A stretch of DNA of 64,000 nt from Nocardiopsis kunsanensis DSM 44524. Lineage in GTDB: Bacteria > Actinomycetota > Actinomycetes > Streptosporangiales > Streptosporangiaceae. The position numbers and the translations under genes were made by a program. Where the stretch lies: positions 1-64,000 of the forward strand of contig NZ_ANAY01000022.1 of the NCBI RefSeq assembly GCF_000340965.1, in the 5' to 3' direction. Position 1 is the stretch's first letter, and every line of letters starts with the position of its first letter. Positions 54,800 through 63,153 of the stretch are shown piece by piece. A model generated the notes under the pieces. That model was not told the origin of the DNA and made no database searches. It worked only from the letters and a program-made list of their open reading frames with translations.

Positions 54800-56119
54800 C
54801 TACAGGATGATGCGCATGGGCTCCTCGAGGATCTCCGCGAGATCCTTCAGGAACGCGGCGCCCACGGCACCGTCCACGGCGCGGTGGTCCACCGACAGCT
54901 CCAGTGAGATGCGGTTGCGCACCTCGACCTCGCCGTCGACGACGACCGGCTCCTGGCGCATCGCACCGACCGCCAGGATCGCGGCCTCCGGCGGGTTGAT
55001 GACCGCCGAGAAGCTGTCCACACCGAACATGCCCAGATTGGAGATGCTGAAGGTGCCGCCGCTCATCTCCTGCGGCTTGAGCTTGCCGTCCCGGGCCTTG
55101 CCGGCGAGCTCGCGCGTGTTCGTGGAGATCTCCGACAGCGTGGCCTTGTCGGTGTCGTGCAGTACCGGAACGACCAGGCCGGCCTCCACAGCCACCGCGA
55201 CACCCACGTTGATGCGGTGGTGCTGCAGCAGCTTGTCGTCCACCCAGGAGGTGTTGACGGCCGGGTGCAGCTTCAGTCCCGTCGCGCAGGCCTTGACGAT
55301 GAGGTCGTTGAAGCTGACCTTCACGCCGGTGTCGGCGAGCTGCTCGTTGATCTGTGAGCGGAACGCCTTGAGCGCGTCGGCGTCGATCGTACGGCGCAGG
55401 TAGAAGTGCGGTACGGTCTGCTTGCTCTCGGTCAGGCGGCGCGCGATGACCTTGCGCACGTTGCTGACCTTGACCTCCTCGGAGTCACGGCCGTCGTCGA
55501 AGGGCTGGCTCGCGGCCGGTGCGGAGGGAGCCGGCTTGCTCTCCTGCTGTGCGGCCGGGGCCTGCTCCTGAGCGGGCTGCCCCTTCTCGGCCGCGGCCTC
55601 GATGTCGGCACGCACGATGCGGCCCTTGGGACCCGACCCCTGGATCTGGTTGATGTCCAGGCCGTACTCCTTGGCCAGGCGCCGAGCCAGCGGTGAGGTA
55701 CGCGGACGGCCTTCCGGACCGGACCCGCTCGGGGCCGGGGCCGGCTCACTCTCCTGAGCGGGCCGTGCCTCCTCGGCCGCAGGCTCCTCCTGCTTCTGCT
55801 CCTGCTCCTCGGAACCGCCGGTCTCCTCGGCCCGGTCCTCGGAGGGCTCCGAACCACCGCCACTCTCCTCGGGCACCGCGTCCGGGGAGTCGGCCAGCAG
55901 ACCGATGACCTCGCCGATCGGGACGGTGTCACCCTCGGAGACGCTCTGCTTGACCAGGTAACCCTCGTCGAAGGCCTCGTACTCCATGACGGCCTTGTCG
56001 GTCTCGATCTCGAGCAGGAGGTCACCGGTCTCGACCTTGTCGCCGATGTTCTTGACCCAACTGCTGATGACGCCTTCCTCCATGGTGTCGGACAGGCGCG
56101 GCATGTGGATCTCGCTCAT
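54800..56119 (-). CDS. 2-oxo acid dehydrogenase complex E2 (dihydrolipoamide acyltransferase)
   Basis: This 439-aa protein has one lipoyl domain (Lys42 in ETDKAVMEYE), an acidic Glu/Pro linker, a peripheral subunit-binding domain (TSPLARRLAKEYGLDINQIQ, about 145-180) and the catalytic acyltransferase domain ending in DHRAVDGAVGA with active His and Asp. It transfers the acyl group from lipoate to CoA. The set E1alpha-E1beta-E2 is complete here; E3 would be supplied by lpdA elsewhere. Pyruvate is the most likely substrate, with acetoin or branched-chain acids as alternatives. It starts 11 bases after E1beta. Confidence 0.92.
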   Translation of the reverse strand: MSEIHMPRLSDTMEEGVISSWVKNIGDKVETGDLLLEIETDKAVMEYEAFDEGYLVKQSVSEGDTVPIGEVIGLLADSPDAVPEESGGGSEPSEDRAEETGGSEEQEQKQEEPAAEEARPAQESEPAPAPSGSGPEGRPRTSPLARRLAKEYGLDINQIQGSGPKGRIVRADIEAAAEKGQPAQEQAPAAQQESKPAPSAPAASQPFDDGRDSEEVKVSNVRKVIARRLTESKQTVPHFYLRRTIDADALKAFRSQINEQLADTGVKVSFNDLIVKACATGLKLHPAVNTSWVDDKLLQHHRINVGVAVAVEAGLVVPVLHDTDKATLSEISTNTRELAGKARDGKLKPQEMSGGTFSISNLGMFGVDSFSAVINPPEAAILAVGAMRQEPVVVDGEVEVRNRISLELSVDHRAVDGAVGAAFLKDLAEILEEPMRIIL

Positions 56120-56130
56120 TGGTACTCCCT

Positions 56131-57144
56131 CTACCCGACCCGTTTGCCGACGGCGCTCAGGGTCTCCTTGATGGCGGTGCTGATCGACTCCACGCCGGGC
56201 AGCGCGGCCGTCTCCAGCGGCTTGGCGTACGGCATGGGAACCTCGGCCATGGCGACCCGGCGTACCGGGGCGTCCAGGTAGTCGAAGGCACCCTCCTGGA
56301 TCGACGCGGCGATCTCGGCACCGATGCCGTAGGTCAGCCAGTCGTCCTCGCAGATCACCGCGGAACCGGTCTTCTTGACCGAGTCCACGAAGGTCTGGCG
56401 GTCGAGGGGGCGGAGGCTGCGCAGGTCGACGACCTCGACGCTGATGTCCTCCTCGGCGAGCTTCTCGGCGACCTGGGTGGCAACCGAGGCCATACGGGAG
56501 TAACCGATGAGGGTGATGTCGGAGCCCTCGCGAGCGACCCCGGCGCGGCCGATCGTGGCCACGTTGTCGTTCTCCGGCTCGGCGTAGTCGTCGGGGACCT
56601 CGCCCTTGGAGTTGTACAGACCCAGGTTCTCCAGGAAGAGCACCGGGTCGTCGTCGCGGACGGCGGCGCGCAGCATCGACGATGCCTCGGCCGGTGTGCT
56701 GGGCGCCATCACTTTCAGGCCGGGGATGAACGAGTAGAAGAGCTCGATGTTCTGCGAGTGCGTCGCACCGAGCTGTTGCCCGCCGCCGCCCGGGGTACGG
56801 ATGACCATCGGCACGCTGGTCTGACCGCCGAACATGCCGTAGATCTTGGCGGCGTGGTTGATGATCTGGTCGATCGCGAGCAGGGAGAAGTTGATCGTCA
56901 TCAGCTCGACGACCGGGCGCAGACCGAGCATGGCCGAGCCGACCGCGGCGCCGACGAAACCTTCTTCGGCGATCGGGGTGTCGCGGACCCTCTTGGGGCC
57001 GAACTCCTTGAGCAGGCCCTCGGTGATCTTGTAGGAGCCCTCGAAGAGACCGATCTCCTCGCCGATGACGTAGACGTTCTCGTCACGGACCATCTCGGCG
57101 CGGAGGGTGTCCCGTAGAGCCTGGCGGTAAGTGATCACAGACAT
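56131..57144 (-). CDS. 2-oxo acid dehydrogenase E1 component, beta subunit
   Basis: This 337-aa protein is of the transketolase pyrimidine-binding type (MSVITYRQALRDTLRAEMVR; GEEIGLFEGSYKITEG; PIAEEGFVGAAVGSAMLGLR). It pairs with the E1alpha subunit in a heterotetramer that binds thiamine diphosphate. ATG 57144 lies 16 bases after the E1alpha stop; upstream frame extensions belong to E1alpha sequence. FEGSYKIT with the conserved Glu for thiamine activation is intact. Confidence 0.93.
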   Translation of the reverse strand: MSVITYRQALRDTLRAEMVRDENVYVIGEEIGLFEGSYKITEGLLKEFGPKRVRDTPIAEEGFVGAAVGSAMLGLRPVVELMTINFSLLAIDQIINHAAKIYGMFGGQTSVPMVIRTPGGGGQQLGATHSQNIELFYSFIPGLKVMAPSTPAEASSMLRAAVRDDDPVLFLENLGLYNSKGEVPDDYAEPENDNVATIGRAGVAREGSDITLIGYSRMASVATQVAEKLAEEDISVEVVDLRSLRPLDRQTFVDSVKKTGSAVICEDDWLTYGIGAEIAASIQEGAFDYLDAPVRRVAMAEVPMPYAKPLETAALPGVESISTAIKETLSAVGKRVG

Positions 57145-57160
57145 GTGTTCGTTCTCTCTC

Positions 57161-58264
57161 CTAGTCCGCGAACACCGGGTCGGCGGGCATGCGCCGCGAC
57201 TCGTTGGGCACCGGGGTGGCGTAGGTGTACTCGAAGAGGCTCGCCACGTCCGGGTTCGGGCTGTTCTCCGCGAAGTCGGCGGCCTCGGCGACGCGTTCCT
57301 TGACGGAGGCGGCGATCTCGTCGCGGGTCTTGTCGTCGAGGACACCGGCCTTGGTGAGCTCGTTCTCGAAGATCGCGACGGGGTCGTTCTCCTTGGAACG
57401 GGCCTCGTCCTTCTCCTCCTGCGTGCGGTACTTGGCCGGGTCCACGACGGAGTGGCCCTTCATGCGGTAGCTCCAGGCCTCCAGGATGAAGGGGGTCTGC
57501 TCCTTGCGGGCCCGCTCGACGAGCCTGGTCGCCGTGTCACGTACGGCCAGGACGTCGCGGCCGTCCACACGCTCGCCCTCGATGCGGAAGGCGGAGCCGC
57601 GCTTGTACAGGTCGGGCTCGGCGGAGGACTCCTCGACGGAGGTACCCATGCCGGTGAAGTTGTTGATCACCACGAACACGATCGGCAGGTTCCACAGCTT
57701 GGCGATGTTGAGGGTCTCGTGCCAGGCGCCGACGTTGGTGGTTCCGTCGCCCATCTGGCACATGACGACGTCGTCGCCGTCCCGGTAGGAGACGGCCAGC
57801 GCTGCACCGGCGGCCAGGGGCAGCTGACCGCCGACGATCCCGTATCCGCCGAGCATCCGGGTCTCGGTGTCGTACATGTGCATGGAGCCGCCCCAACCCC
57901 TGGCGACCCCGTCCTGGCGGCCGTAGAGCTCGGCCATGACCCGGTTGGGGTCCATGCCCTTCTCGATGGCGTAACCGTGGTCGCGGTAGTTGGTGTAGAG
58001 GTAGTCCGTCTCGCGCAGGGCCGACATCAGGCCGACGACGGTGGCTTCCTCGCCGAGGTTGAGGTGGCAGTAACCGCCGATCCGGGCCTGCGTGTAGGCC
58101 TGGGAGGTGCGCTCCTCGAAACGGCGGATGAAGAGCATCCGGCGGTAGTAGTCGAGGAGGAGTTCGGGTTTCTCGTTGGAGACGCCGGAGGTCTCCTTGC
58201 GGGTGCGCCGCCGGGACCCGGAGGCCTTGGCGGAGCCGCCCTTCGGCTTGGCCGTGTCAGCCAT
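57161..58264 (-). CDS. pdhA: 2-oxo acid dehydrogenase E1 component, alpha subunit
   Basis: This 367-aa protein has a basic Lys/Arg/Ser N-terminal extension, then the E1alpha fold (MLFIRRFEERTSQAYTQARI). The thiamine-diphosphate motif GDGTTNVGAWHETLN...NN and the phosphorylation-loop region YRMKGHSVVDPAKYRT follow. The FEERTSQAY and MHMYD segments favour pyruvate or acetoin dehydrogenase over branched-chain enzymes. GAAAGG six bases before the ATG supports the start. It is the first gene of the operon, preceded by a 21-bp palindrome and a FadR-like regulator. Confidence 0.9.
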   Translation of the reverse strand: MADTAKPKGGSAKASGSRRRTRKETSGVSNEKPELLLDYYRRMLFIRRFEERTSQAYTQARIGGYCHLNLGEEATVVGLMSALRETDYLYTNYRDHGYAIEKGMDPNRVMAELYGRQDGVARGWGGSMHMYDTETRMLGGYGIVGGQLPLAAGAALAVSYRDGDDVVMCQMGDGTTNVGAWHETLNIAKLWNLPIVFVVINNFTGMGTSVEESSAEPDLYKRGSAFRIEGERVDGRDVLAVRDTATRLVERARKEQTPFILEAWSYRMKGHSVVDPAKYRTQEEKDEARSKENDPVAIFENELTKAGVLDDKTRDEIAASVKERVAEAADFAENSPNPDVASLFEYTYATPVPNESRRMPADPVFAD

Positions 58265-58553
58265 GGTGTGCCTTTCTTCGTACGAGAAGACCTGGCGCCC
58301 CGTCCTGTGGGCCGAGGATCCAGGTTCGCCGTGGCCTGTTGTCGTTCATGGCCGTGGCGTGTGCCGCCGCCTGGCTCAGATGGCGGCGGCACGGTGTGGC
58401 AGGTGTGGGCGCGCGCCGTGGGAACCGTGGCTGGTGTCTTCCCCGGCGAGCGGACGCGGGTCGGTGTGCTGTTGTCTGACCGGACCCGTGCTCGCATTGC
58501 TTCCCGGTCTCCGGTGCCCTATGCCAATGTGATGTGTCGCGCACACTCTAATG

Positions 58554-58574
58554 ATTGATCGATGATCGATCAAT
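58554..58574. promoter_or_regulatory. Perfect 21-bp palindrome in the pdhA promoter region
   Basis: The arms ATTGATCGAT and ATCGATCAAT flank a central G. It lies 290 bases before pdhA and 54 bases past the stop of the FadR-type regulator gene. The A/T-rich arms stand out from the GC-rich surroundings. It is probably the operator of that regulator. The rest of the 58265-58627 gap holds no gene. Confidence 0.65.
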
Positions 58575-58627
58575 ACAAGTTTACGGCAGATGGAACGATT
58601 TCGGGCTGATGAGCGCGGGTACCCGGT

Positions 58628-59305
58628 TCAGGGTGTCTTCTCCGTGGAGTGCACTGCGGCCTCGACGTAGTTGAGGACGTGGTCGCTGAGCATCTGGCCC
58701 ACGGCCGGGTCGCGGGAACGGAAGGCCTCGGCGATCTGCGCGTGGTCGGCGGCCTTGGCGTGCAGCTCCATGTCGAGCCAGCGCACGGACAGGGCGGTCC
58801 ACACCTCCACGCCCAGCGACTCCCAGGTGTGCATGAGCACGCTGTTGTCGGCGGCCCGTACGACTTCGCGGTGGAACTCGACGCTGTGCCGGATCTGCTC
58901 GGCGACGTCCCCGCGTGCCGTGGCCCGTTGCAGCGCCTCCACCTCGCGCTCGAGCGCCGAGGGGTCCTCGGCGAGAGGGTCGGCGGCCAACTGTGCGGCG
59001 ACCAGCTCTAGACCGGCGCGCACGGGGTAGATCTCCGCCATGTCCTGTACACCGAAGGCGCGGACCCTCGCGCCCTTGTTCGGCACGGTCTCGATGAGGC
59101 GCAGAGTCTCCAGCTCGCGCAGCGCCTCACGGACCGGAGCCTGGCTGACCCTGAGTTCCGTGGCCACGCGGCGCTCGACGATGCGTTCCCCCGGTTTCCA
59201 CCGGCCGGACAGCAGTCCCTCGACCAAGACCTGGCGGATCTGCTCCCGCAACGGCTCCCGGGCCAGTTTCGAGGGGTCGTCCGGCAACTGTGGGAGGTCG
59301 ACCAT
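58628..59305 (-). CDS. GntR family regulator, FadR/FCD type
   Basis: This 225-aa protein has an N-terminal winged helix (GERIVERRVATELRVSQAPV; REALRELETLRLIETVPNKG) and a C-terminal all-helical FCD domain with metal-coordinating His/Asp positions (HREVVRAADN; AEAFRSRDP; LSDHVLN). FCD regulators sense organic acids or acyl-CoAs. It lies directly upstream of the E1/E2 operon on the same strand. Regulation of pyruvate or acyl metabolism is therefore inferred, as with PdhR in enterobacteria. ATG 59305 with AAGGG is preferred over a longer frame. Confidence 0.88.
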   Translation of the reverse strand: MVDLPQLPDDPSKLAREPLREQIRQVLVEGLLSGRWKPGERIVERRVATELRVSQAPVREALRELETLRLIETVPNKGARVRAFGVQDMAEIYPVRAGLELVAAQLAADPLAEDPSALEREVEALQRATARGDVAEQIRHSVEFHREVVRAADNSVLMHTWESLGVEVWTALSVRWLDMELHAKAADHAQIAEAFRSRDPAVGQMLSDHVLNYVEAAVHSTEKTP

Positions 59306-59929
59306 CCAGGGCCCTTCTGTCGCGCGGCACGCCCGCGGGCCACGCGGGGGCCGGTTGGGTGAGTGTCGTACAAGCTCCCTGAAGAGTGCCACACGGTCGC
59401 GTGTCCAGGGGACGTCCGGGTGCAGGATTCTCACGGACGAATCACGGAAAGGTATCGTGATGGTCAATGCAGTGCCGTGCTTCGGCGCTTCACGGCCCGC
59501 CTGCAGGGATCGGCGGGCGGTACGTGACGCACGGCGCCGTCGCAGAACAGGGGTGTCCGGGTAGTCTCGGTCGTCGGCAATACCCACACAAAGCCGTGCG
59601 GAATGTGACCTACACAACGGCTGTGCAACAGGCGAGAACGTGTTGACCTGTGCATATGGCACCACGAGTGTGCCAGGTGCGCACGCGGGCGCGACTCGGC
59701 ACCAGAGAAGAACCTCGCAGGGTCGGAAGGCAGAACGACCGGGCGCCGGAACCGACGTGAACCGGTCGCCGGACCCGGCCGTCGAAAGGAAGGGAGCGGG
59801 TCCTCGTCCCGCGCCCCCGCACAGTCGGCCCCGAGGATGTCAGACCAGGACCGTAAGCCGCGGCCGGCCCATCCCCCCACACGCCTGCGCCACAGGCCGG
59901 CCCACGACGTGTGAGACAGCACCGAGTAC
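59306..59929. other. Divergent region FadR-type regulator / PAP2 gene
   Basis: About 620 bases without a credible gene. ATCACG (59441-59446) and CGTGAT (59456-59461) form a dyad about 140 bases upstream of the regulator start, which could be a second operator. Nothing else recognisable. Confidence 0.4.
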
Positions 59930-60802
59930 ATGACGAACTCTTCGCGGACCCGACATACACGGTCCCCACAGCCCACCGGACGACACGACAAGGCGAGGCG
60001 CCGTCCCGCCCCCGGGCCCTACAGCGGCCCCATCCCGGTCGTGCGGACCACCGAGTTCGCCCCTGGGCCCCCGATCGTGCGCGCCGTCAAGTGGCCCAGC
60101 GTCAGTGAGATCGCCTGGAGCATGGCTTCGGACCGTACCGCGATCATCCTGGCCGTGGGGCTCATCGTCATGACGATGCTGGCCGCCGGCCCGCTGCATC
60201 CGGTGGACCACTTCCTCAACGACTTCCAGCGACCCGCCTACGACCTCCTGCGCGAGCCGCTCATCTACTCCCTGGACAACCTGGCCTCCCGTTACGTGGC
60301 CCTGCCGGTACTCGGGGTGGTGTCGCTCCAGCTGGCCTACTGGCACCGCAGCTGGCGGCCGATCGTGCTCAGCGCGGTCGGTGTCGTGGGCATGATGTCG
60401 ATGGTGTCGGTGATGAAACTGGCGATCAGCCGCGGACACGCCAAGTACTCCGAGACGGAGTTCTTCTCGGGTGCGGGCAACGTCGCGTTCCCGTCCGGGC
60501 ACGGCGCCAACGCCATCCTCATCTACGGCCTCGTACTGTTCCTCATCATCCGGTTCGGTGCGGCACGGCCGCACGTGATCCGGCGTCTGGCGTACACGAT
60601 CGTGGTCATCGCCCTGATGCAGTCGACGGTCTCGATCTACCTGCACTTCCACTGGTTCTCCGACCTGGTCACCGGTATGTTCGCCGGTGGTCTGGCCCTG
60701 CGGTTGACCATCCGGCTGGACCGGATGATCCCGCACGGGCGCACCGTGGAATGGTGGCCCTGGTACGGGCGCAGGCCCGAGGCGGAGGAACAGGCCGCCT
60801 GA
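59930..60802 (+). CDS. PAP2 superfamily membrane phosphatase
   Basis: This 290-aa protein has a ~65-aa cytoplasmic Arg/Pro-rich N-terminus and about five or six membrane helices. The PAP2 motifs are present but partly changed: KLAISRGHA for K-x6-RP, PSGHGAN intact, and SIYLHFHWFSD for SR-x5-H-x3-D with Ile in place of Arg. The family dephosphorylates phosphatidate, undecaprenyl diphosphate or similar lipids. The altered motifs make activity plausible but uncertain. The ATG has only a weak ribosome site. It ends in a terminator. Confidence 0.75.
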   Translation: MTNSSRTRHTRSPQPTGRHDKARRRPAPGPYSGPIPVVRTTEFAPGPPIVRAVKWPSVSEIAWSMASDRTAIILAVGLIVMTMLAAGPLHPVDHFLNDFQRPAYDLLREPLIYSLDNLASRYVALPVLGVVSLQLAYWHRSWRPIVLSAVGVVGMMSMVSVMKLAISRGHAKYSETEFFSGAGNVAFPSGHGANAILIYGLVLFLIIRFGAARPHVIRRLAYTIVVIALMQSTVSIYLHFHWFSDLVTGMFAGGLALRLTIRLDRMIPHGRTVEWWPWYGRRPEAEEQAA

Positions 60803-60821
60803 CCTGTGAAGATCCCGGGAC

Positions 60822-60853
60822 GGGCGTCCGCCGGAGTGTTCCGGCGGGCGCCC
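60822..60853 (+). terminator. Terminator of the PAP2 gene
   Basis: GGGCGTCCGCCGG pairs with CCGGCGGGCGCCC (one G-T pair), loop 6, followed by TTCTC. Confidence 0.85.
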
Positions 60854-60920
60854 TTCTCATGAATCGGTTCTGTTTCCTCCAGGCCCCTGAGAGCCGTGGT
60901 CTCCGGGTAGGGGGACACCT

Positions 60921-62987
60921 ATGAGCGCAAGCGACCATGAGGCACACACGACCCACGAGCGGACCGACCACGACCACAGCCACGGAGGGAACGGGGGGCA
61001 CGGGAATCACGGGGGTCACGACCACGGCGACCACGCGGCCGTGTTCCGTGTGCGGTTCTGGTGGAGCCTCGTACTCTCCCTGCCCGTCGTCCTCGCCAGC
61101 CCGATGGTGGCCGGATGGTTCGGCTACGAGGTCCCCGACGCATTGACCTGGGTGCCGGCGGTCCTGGGTACCGTCGTCTACCTCTACGGCGGTTGGCCCT
61201 TCCTCTCCGGGGCAGGGCCCGAACTCCAGGACCGCAGGCCCGGGATGATGACCCTGGTCGCGATGGCCGTCACCGTCGCCTTCGTCTCCAGCCTGCTCGC
61301 GAGCCTCGGGATCGTCGGCACACAGCTCGACTTCTGGTGGGAACTGGCCCTGCTGGTCGTCGTCATGCTGCTCGGCCACTGGGTGGAGATGCGGGCGCTC
61401 GGCCAGGCCTCCGGAGCGCTGGAGGCCCTCGCAGCGCTCCTGCCCGACCGGGCCGAGCGCTTCACCGACGACGGTGAGGTGGCCGAGGTCGCCGCCGGCG
61501 ACCTGCGTGCGGGCGATACCGTCCTGGTGCGCTCCGGCGGCCGGGTCCCCGCCGACGGCACCGTGGTCAGCGGGCGGGCCGCCTTCGACGAGTCCATGAT
61601 CACCGGCGAGTCCGCCACAGCCACCCGCACCGACGGCGACCGGGTCGTGGCCGGCACGGTCGCCACCGACTCCTCCGTACGCGTGCGCGTCGACGCCGTC
61701 GGCGAGGACACCACCCTCGCCGGGATCCAACGCCTGGTCACCCAGGCCCAGGAATCACGTTCGCGCTCCCAGGCCCTGGCCGACCGCGCCGCCGCACTCC
61801 TGTTCTGGTTCGCCCTGGGCGCAGCCGTCATCACCGCGGCGGTGTGGACCGTCCTCGGCGATCCCGGATCGGCAGTCGAACGCACCGTGACCGTGCTCGT
61901 CATCGCCTGCCCTCACGCTCTGGGGCTGGCGATCCCGCTGGTCACCGCCATCTCCACGACCATGTCCGCGCGCAACGGGATCCTGGTCAAGGACCGCCTG
62001 ACCCTCGAACGCACCCGCGTGGTCGACACCGTGCTCTTCGACAAGACCGGAACACTCACCAAGGGCACCCCGGCCGTCACCGGGACCGCTGCCGTGGCCG
62101 CGAGCTCCGAGGACACCGTCCTCGCCCTGGCCGGGGCGGTCGAGTCCGATTCTGAGCACCCGCTGGCCCGGGCCGTGGTCCGCGCCGCCGCCGAAGTGGC
62201 AGATGTGCCGCGTGCGAACGGGTTCGAGTCCTTGCCCGGGAAGGGGGTACGCGCCGCTGTCGACGGGCGCACCGTTCAGGTGGGCGGCCCGGCGCTGCTG
62301 GAGTCCCTGGGCCTCTCGGAACCCGCCGACCTGGCCGAACGGACCGGATCCTGGCGTTCGCAGGGCTCCACCGTGCTGCACGTGATCGACGGCGACACCG
62401 TCGTTGGCGCTCTGTCGCTGGCCGACGAGGAACGAGCGGAATCGGCCGCAGCGGTCCGGCAGCTCCACGGCCAAGGGGTTCGGGTCGCCATGGTCACCGG
62501 AGACGCCCGCAATGTCGCCGACGCGGTCGCCGCCCGCCTGGGCCTGGACGAGGTCTTCGCCCAGGTCCTGCCCGACCAGAAGGACGCGGTCGTCCGCGAC
62601 CTGCAGGAACGCGGAAACCGGGTCGCCATGGTCGGAGACGGGGTCAACGACGCCCCCGCGCTGGCCCGCGCCGATGTCGGTATCGCGATCGGCGCAGGAA
62701 CCGACGTGGCCATCGAGTCGGCGGGGATCGTGCTGGCCTCCGACGACCCGCGCGGGGTCCTGTCGGTCCGGGTCCTCTCCCGGGCCGGTTACCGCAAGAT
62801 GGTGCAGAACCTGCTGTGGGCGGCCGGGTACAACGTCCTCGCCGTGCCGCTGGCCGCCGGTGTCCTCGCCCCGATCGGCCTTGTGCTCGCGCCCGCCGTC
62901 GGCGCGGTGCTCATGAGCCTGTCCACGATCATCGTGGCGCTCAACGCACAACTCCTGCGCCGGGTGGATCTGAGACCGACCGACTGA
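60921..62987 (+). CDS. Heavy-metal P-type ATPase, CopB-like (P1B-3)
   Basis: This 688-aa metal-exporting ATPase has a His/Asp-rich N-terminus (about 1-40, with more than ten His) instead of a Cys-x2-Cys HMA domain. The membrane metal site is C330-P-H332, the CPH signature of CopB-type Cu(II)/Ag(I) pumps. Actuator ITGESA, phosphorylation D374-KTGT, the HP pair SEHPLARA, and hinge GDGVNDAPALA are all intact. About eight membrane helices. No copper chaperone or CsoR/CopY regulator gene is adjacent. ATG 60921 follows a GGGGG stretch. Confidence 0.92.
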   Translation: MSASDHEAHTTHERTDHDHSHGGNGGHGNHGGHDHGDHAAVFRVRFWWSLVLSLPVVLASPMVAGWFGYEVPDALTWVPAVLGTVVYLYGGWPFLSGAGPELQDRRPGMMTLVAMAVTVAFVSSLLASLGIVGTQLDFWWELALLVVVMLLGHWVEMRALGQASGALEALAALLPDRAERFTDDGEVAEVAAGDLRAGDTVLVRSGGRVPADGTVVSGRAAFDESMITGESATATRTDGDRVVAGTVATDSSVRVRVDAVGEDTTLAGIQRLVTQAQESRSRSQALADRAAALLFWFALGAAVITAAVWTVLGDPGSAVERTVTVLVIACPHALGLAIPLVTAISTTMSARNGILVKDRLTLERTRVVDTVLFDKTGTLTKGTPAVTGTAAVAASSEDTVLALAGAVESDSEHPLARAVVRAAAEVADVPRANGFESLPGKGVRAAVDGRTVQVGGPALLESLGLSEPADLAERTGSWRSQGSTVLHVIDGDTVVGALSLADEERAESAAAVRQLHGQGVRVAMVTGDARNVADAVAARLGLDEVFAQVLPDQKDAVVRDLQERGNRVAMVGDGVNDAPALARADVGIAIGAGTDVAIESAGIVLASDDPRGVLSVRVLSRAGYRKMVQNLLWAAGYNVLAVPLAAGVLAPIGLVLAPAVGAVLMSLSTIIVALNAQLLRRVDLRPTD

Positions 62988-63078
62988 TCGGCGCCGCTCG
63001 GGCGTGATCCGGCGCTCAGCGGGAAGACCGTTGCCGTCGCGGGTGTGGCCTTTCGTGGCGGGAGGCGGCCCTGCGGCC

Positions 63079-63114
63079 GGGCCACCGTCCCGAACGGATA
63101 CGGGACGGTGGCCC
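63079..63114. terminator. Terminator between the ATPase and VTC genes
   Basis: A perfect 14-bp stem (inner arm GGCCACCGTCCCG) with an 8-base loop lies between the converging genes. Confidence 0.85.
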
Positions 63115-63137
63115 TCCTGCGAATACAGGGTGGACGA

Positions 63138-63153
63138 TGTTTCACGTGAAACA
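63138..63153. promoter_or_regulatory. parS centromere site
   Basis: TGTTTCACGTGAAACA is the perfect 16-bp palindrome bound by ParB in actinobacteria and most other bacteria. Four bases before and the remainder inside the 3' end of the VTC gene, it supplies that gene's TGA stop on the minus strand. It loads ParB clamps that organise and segregate the origin region. Confidence 0.95.
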
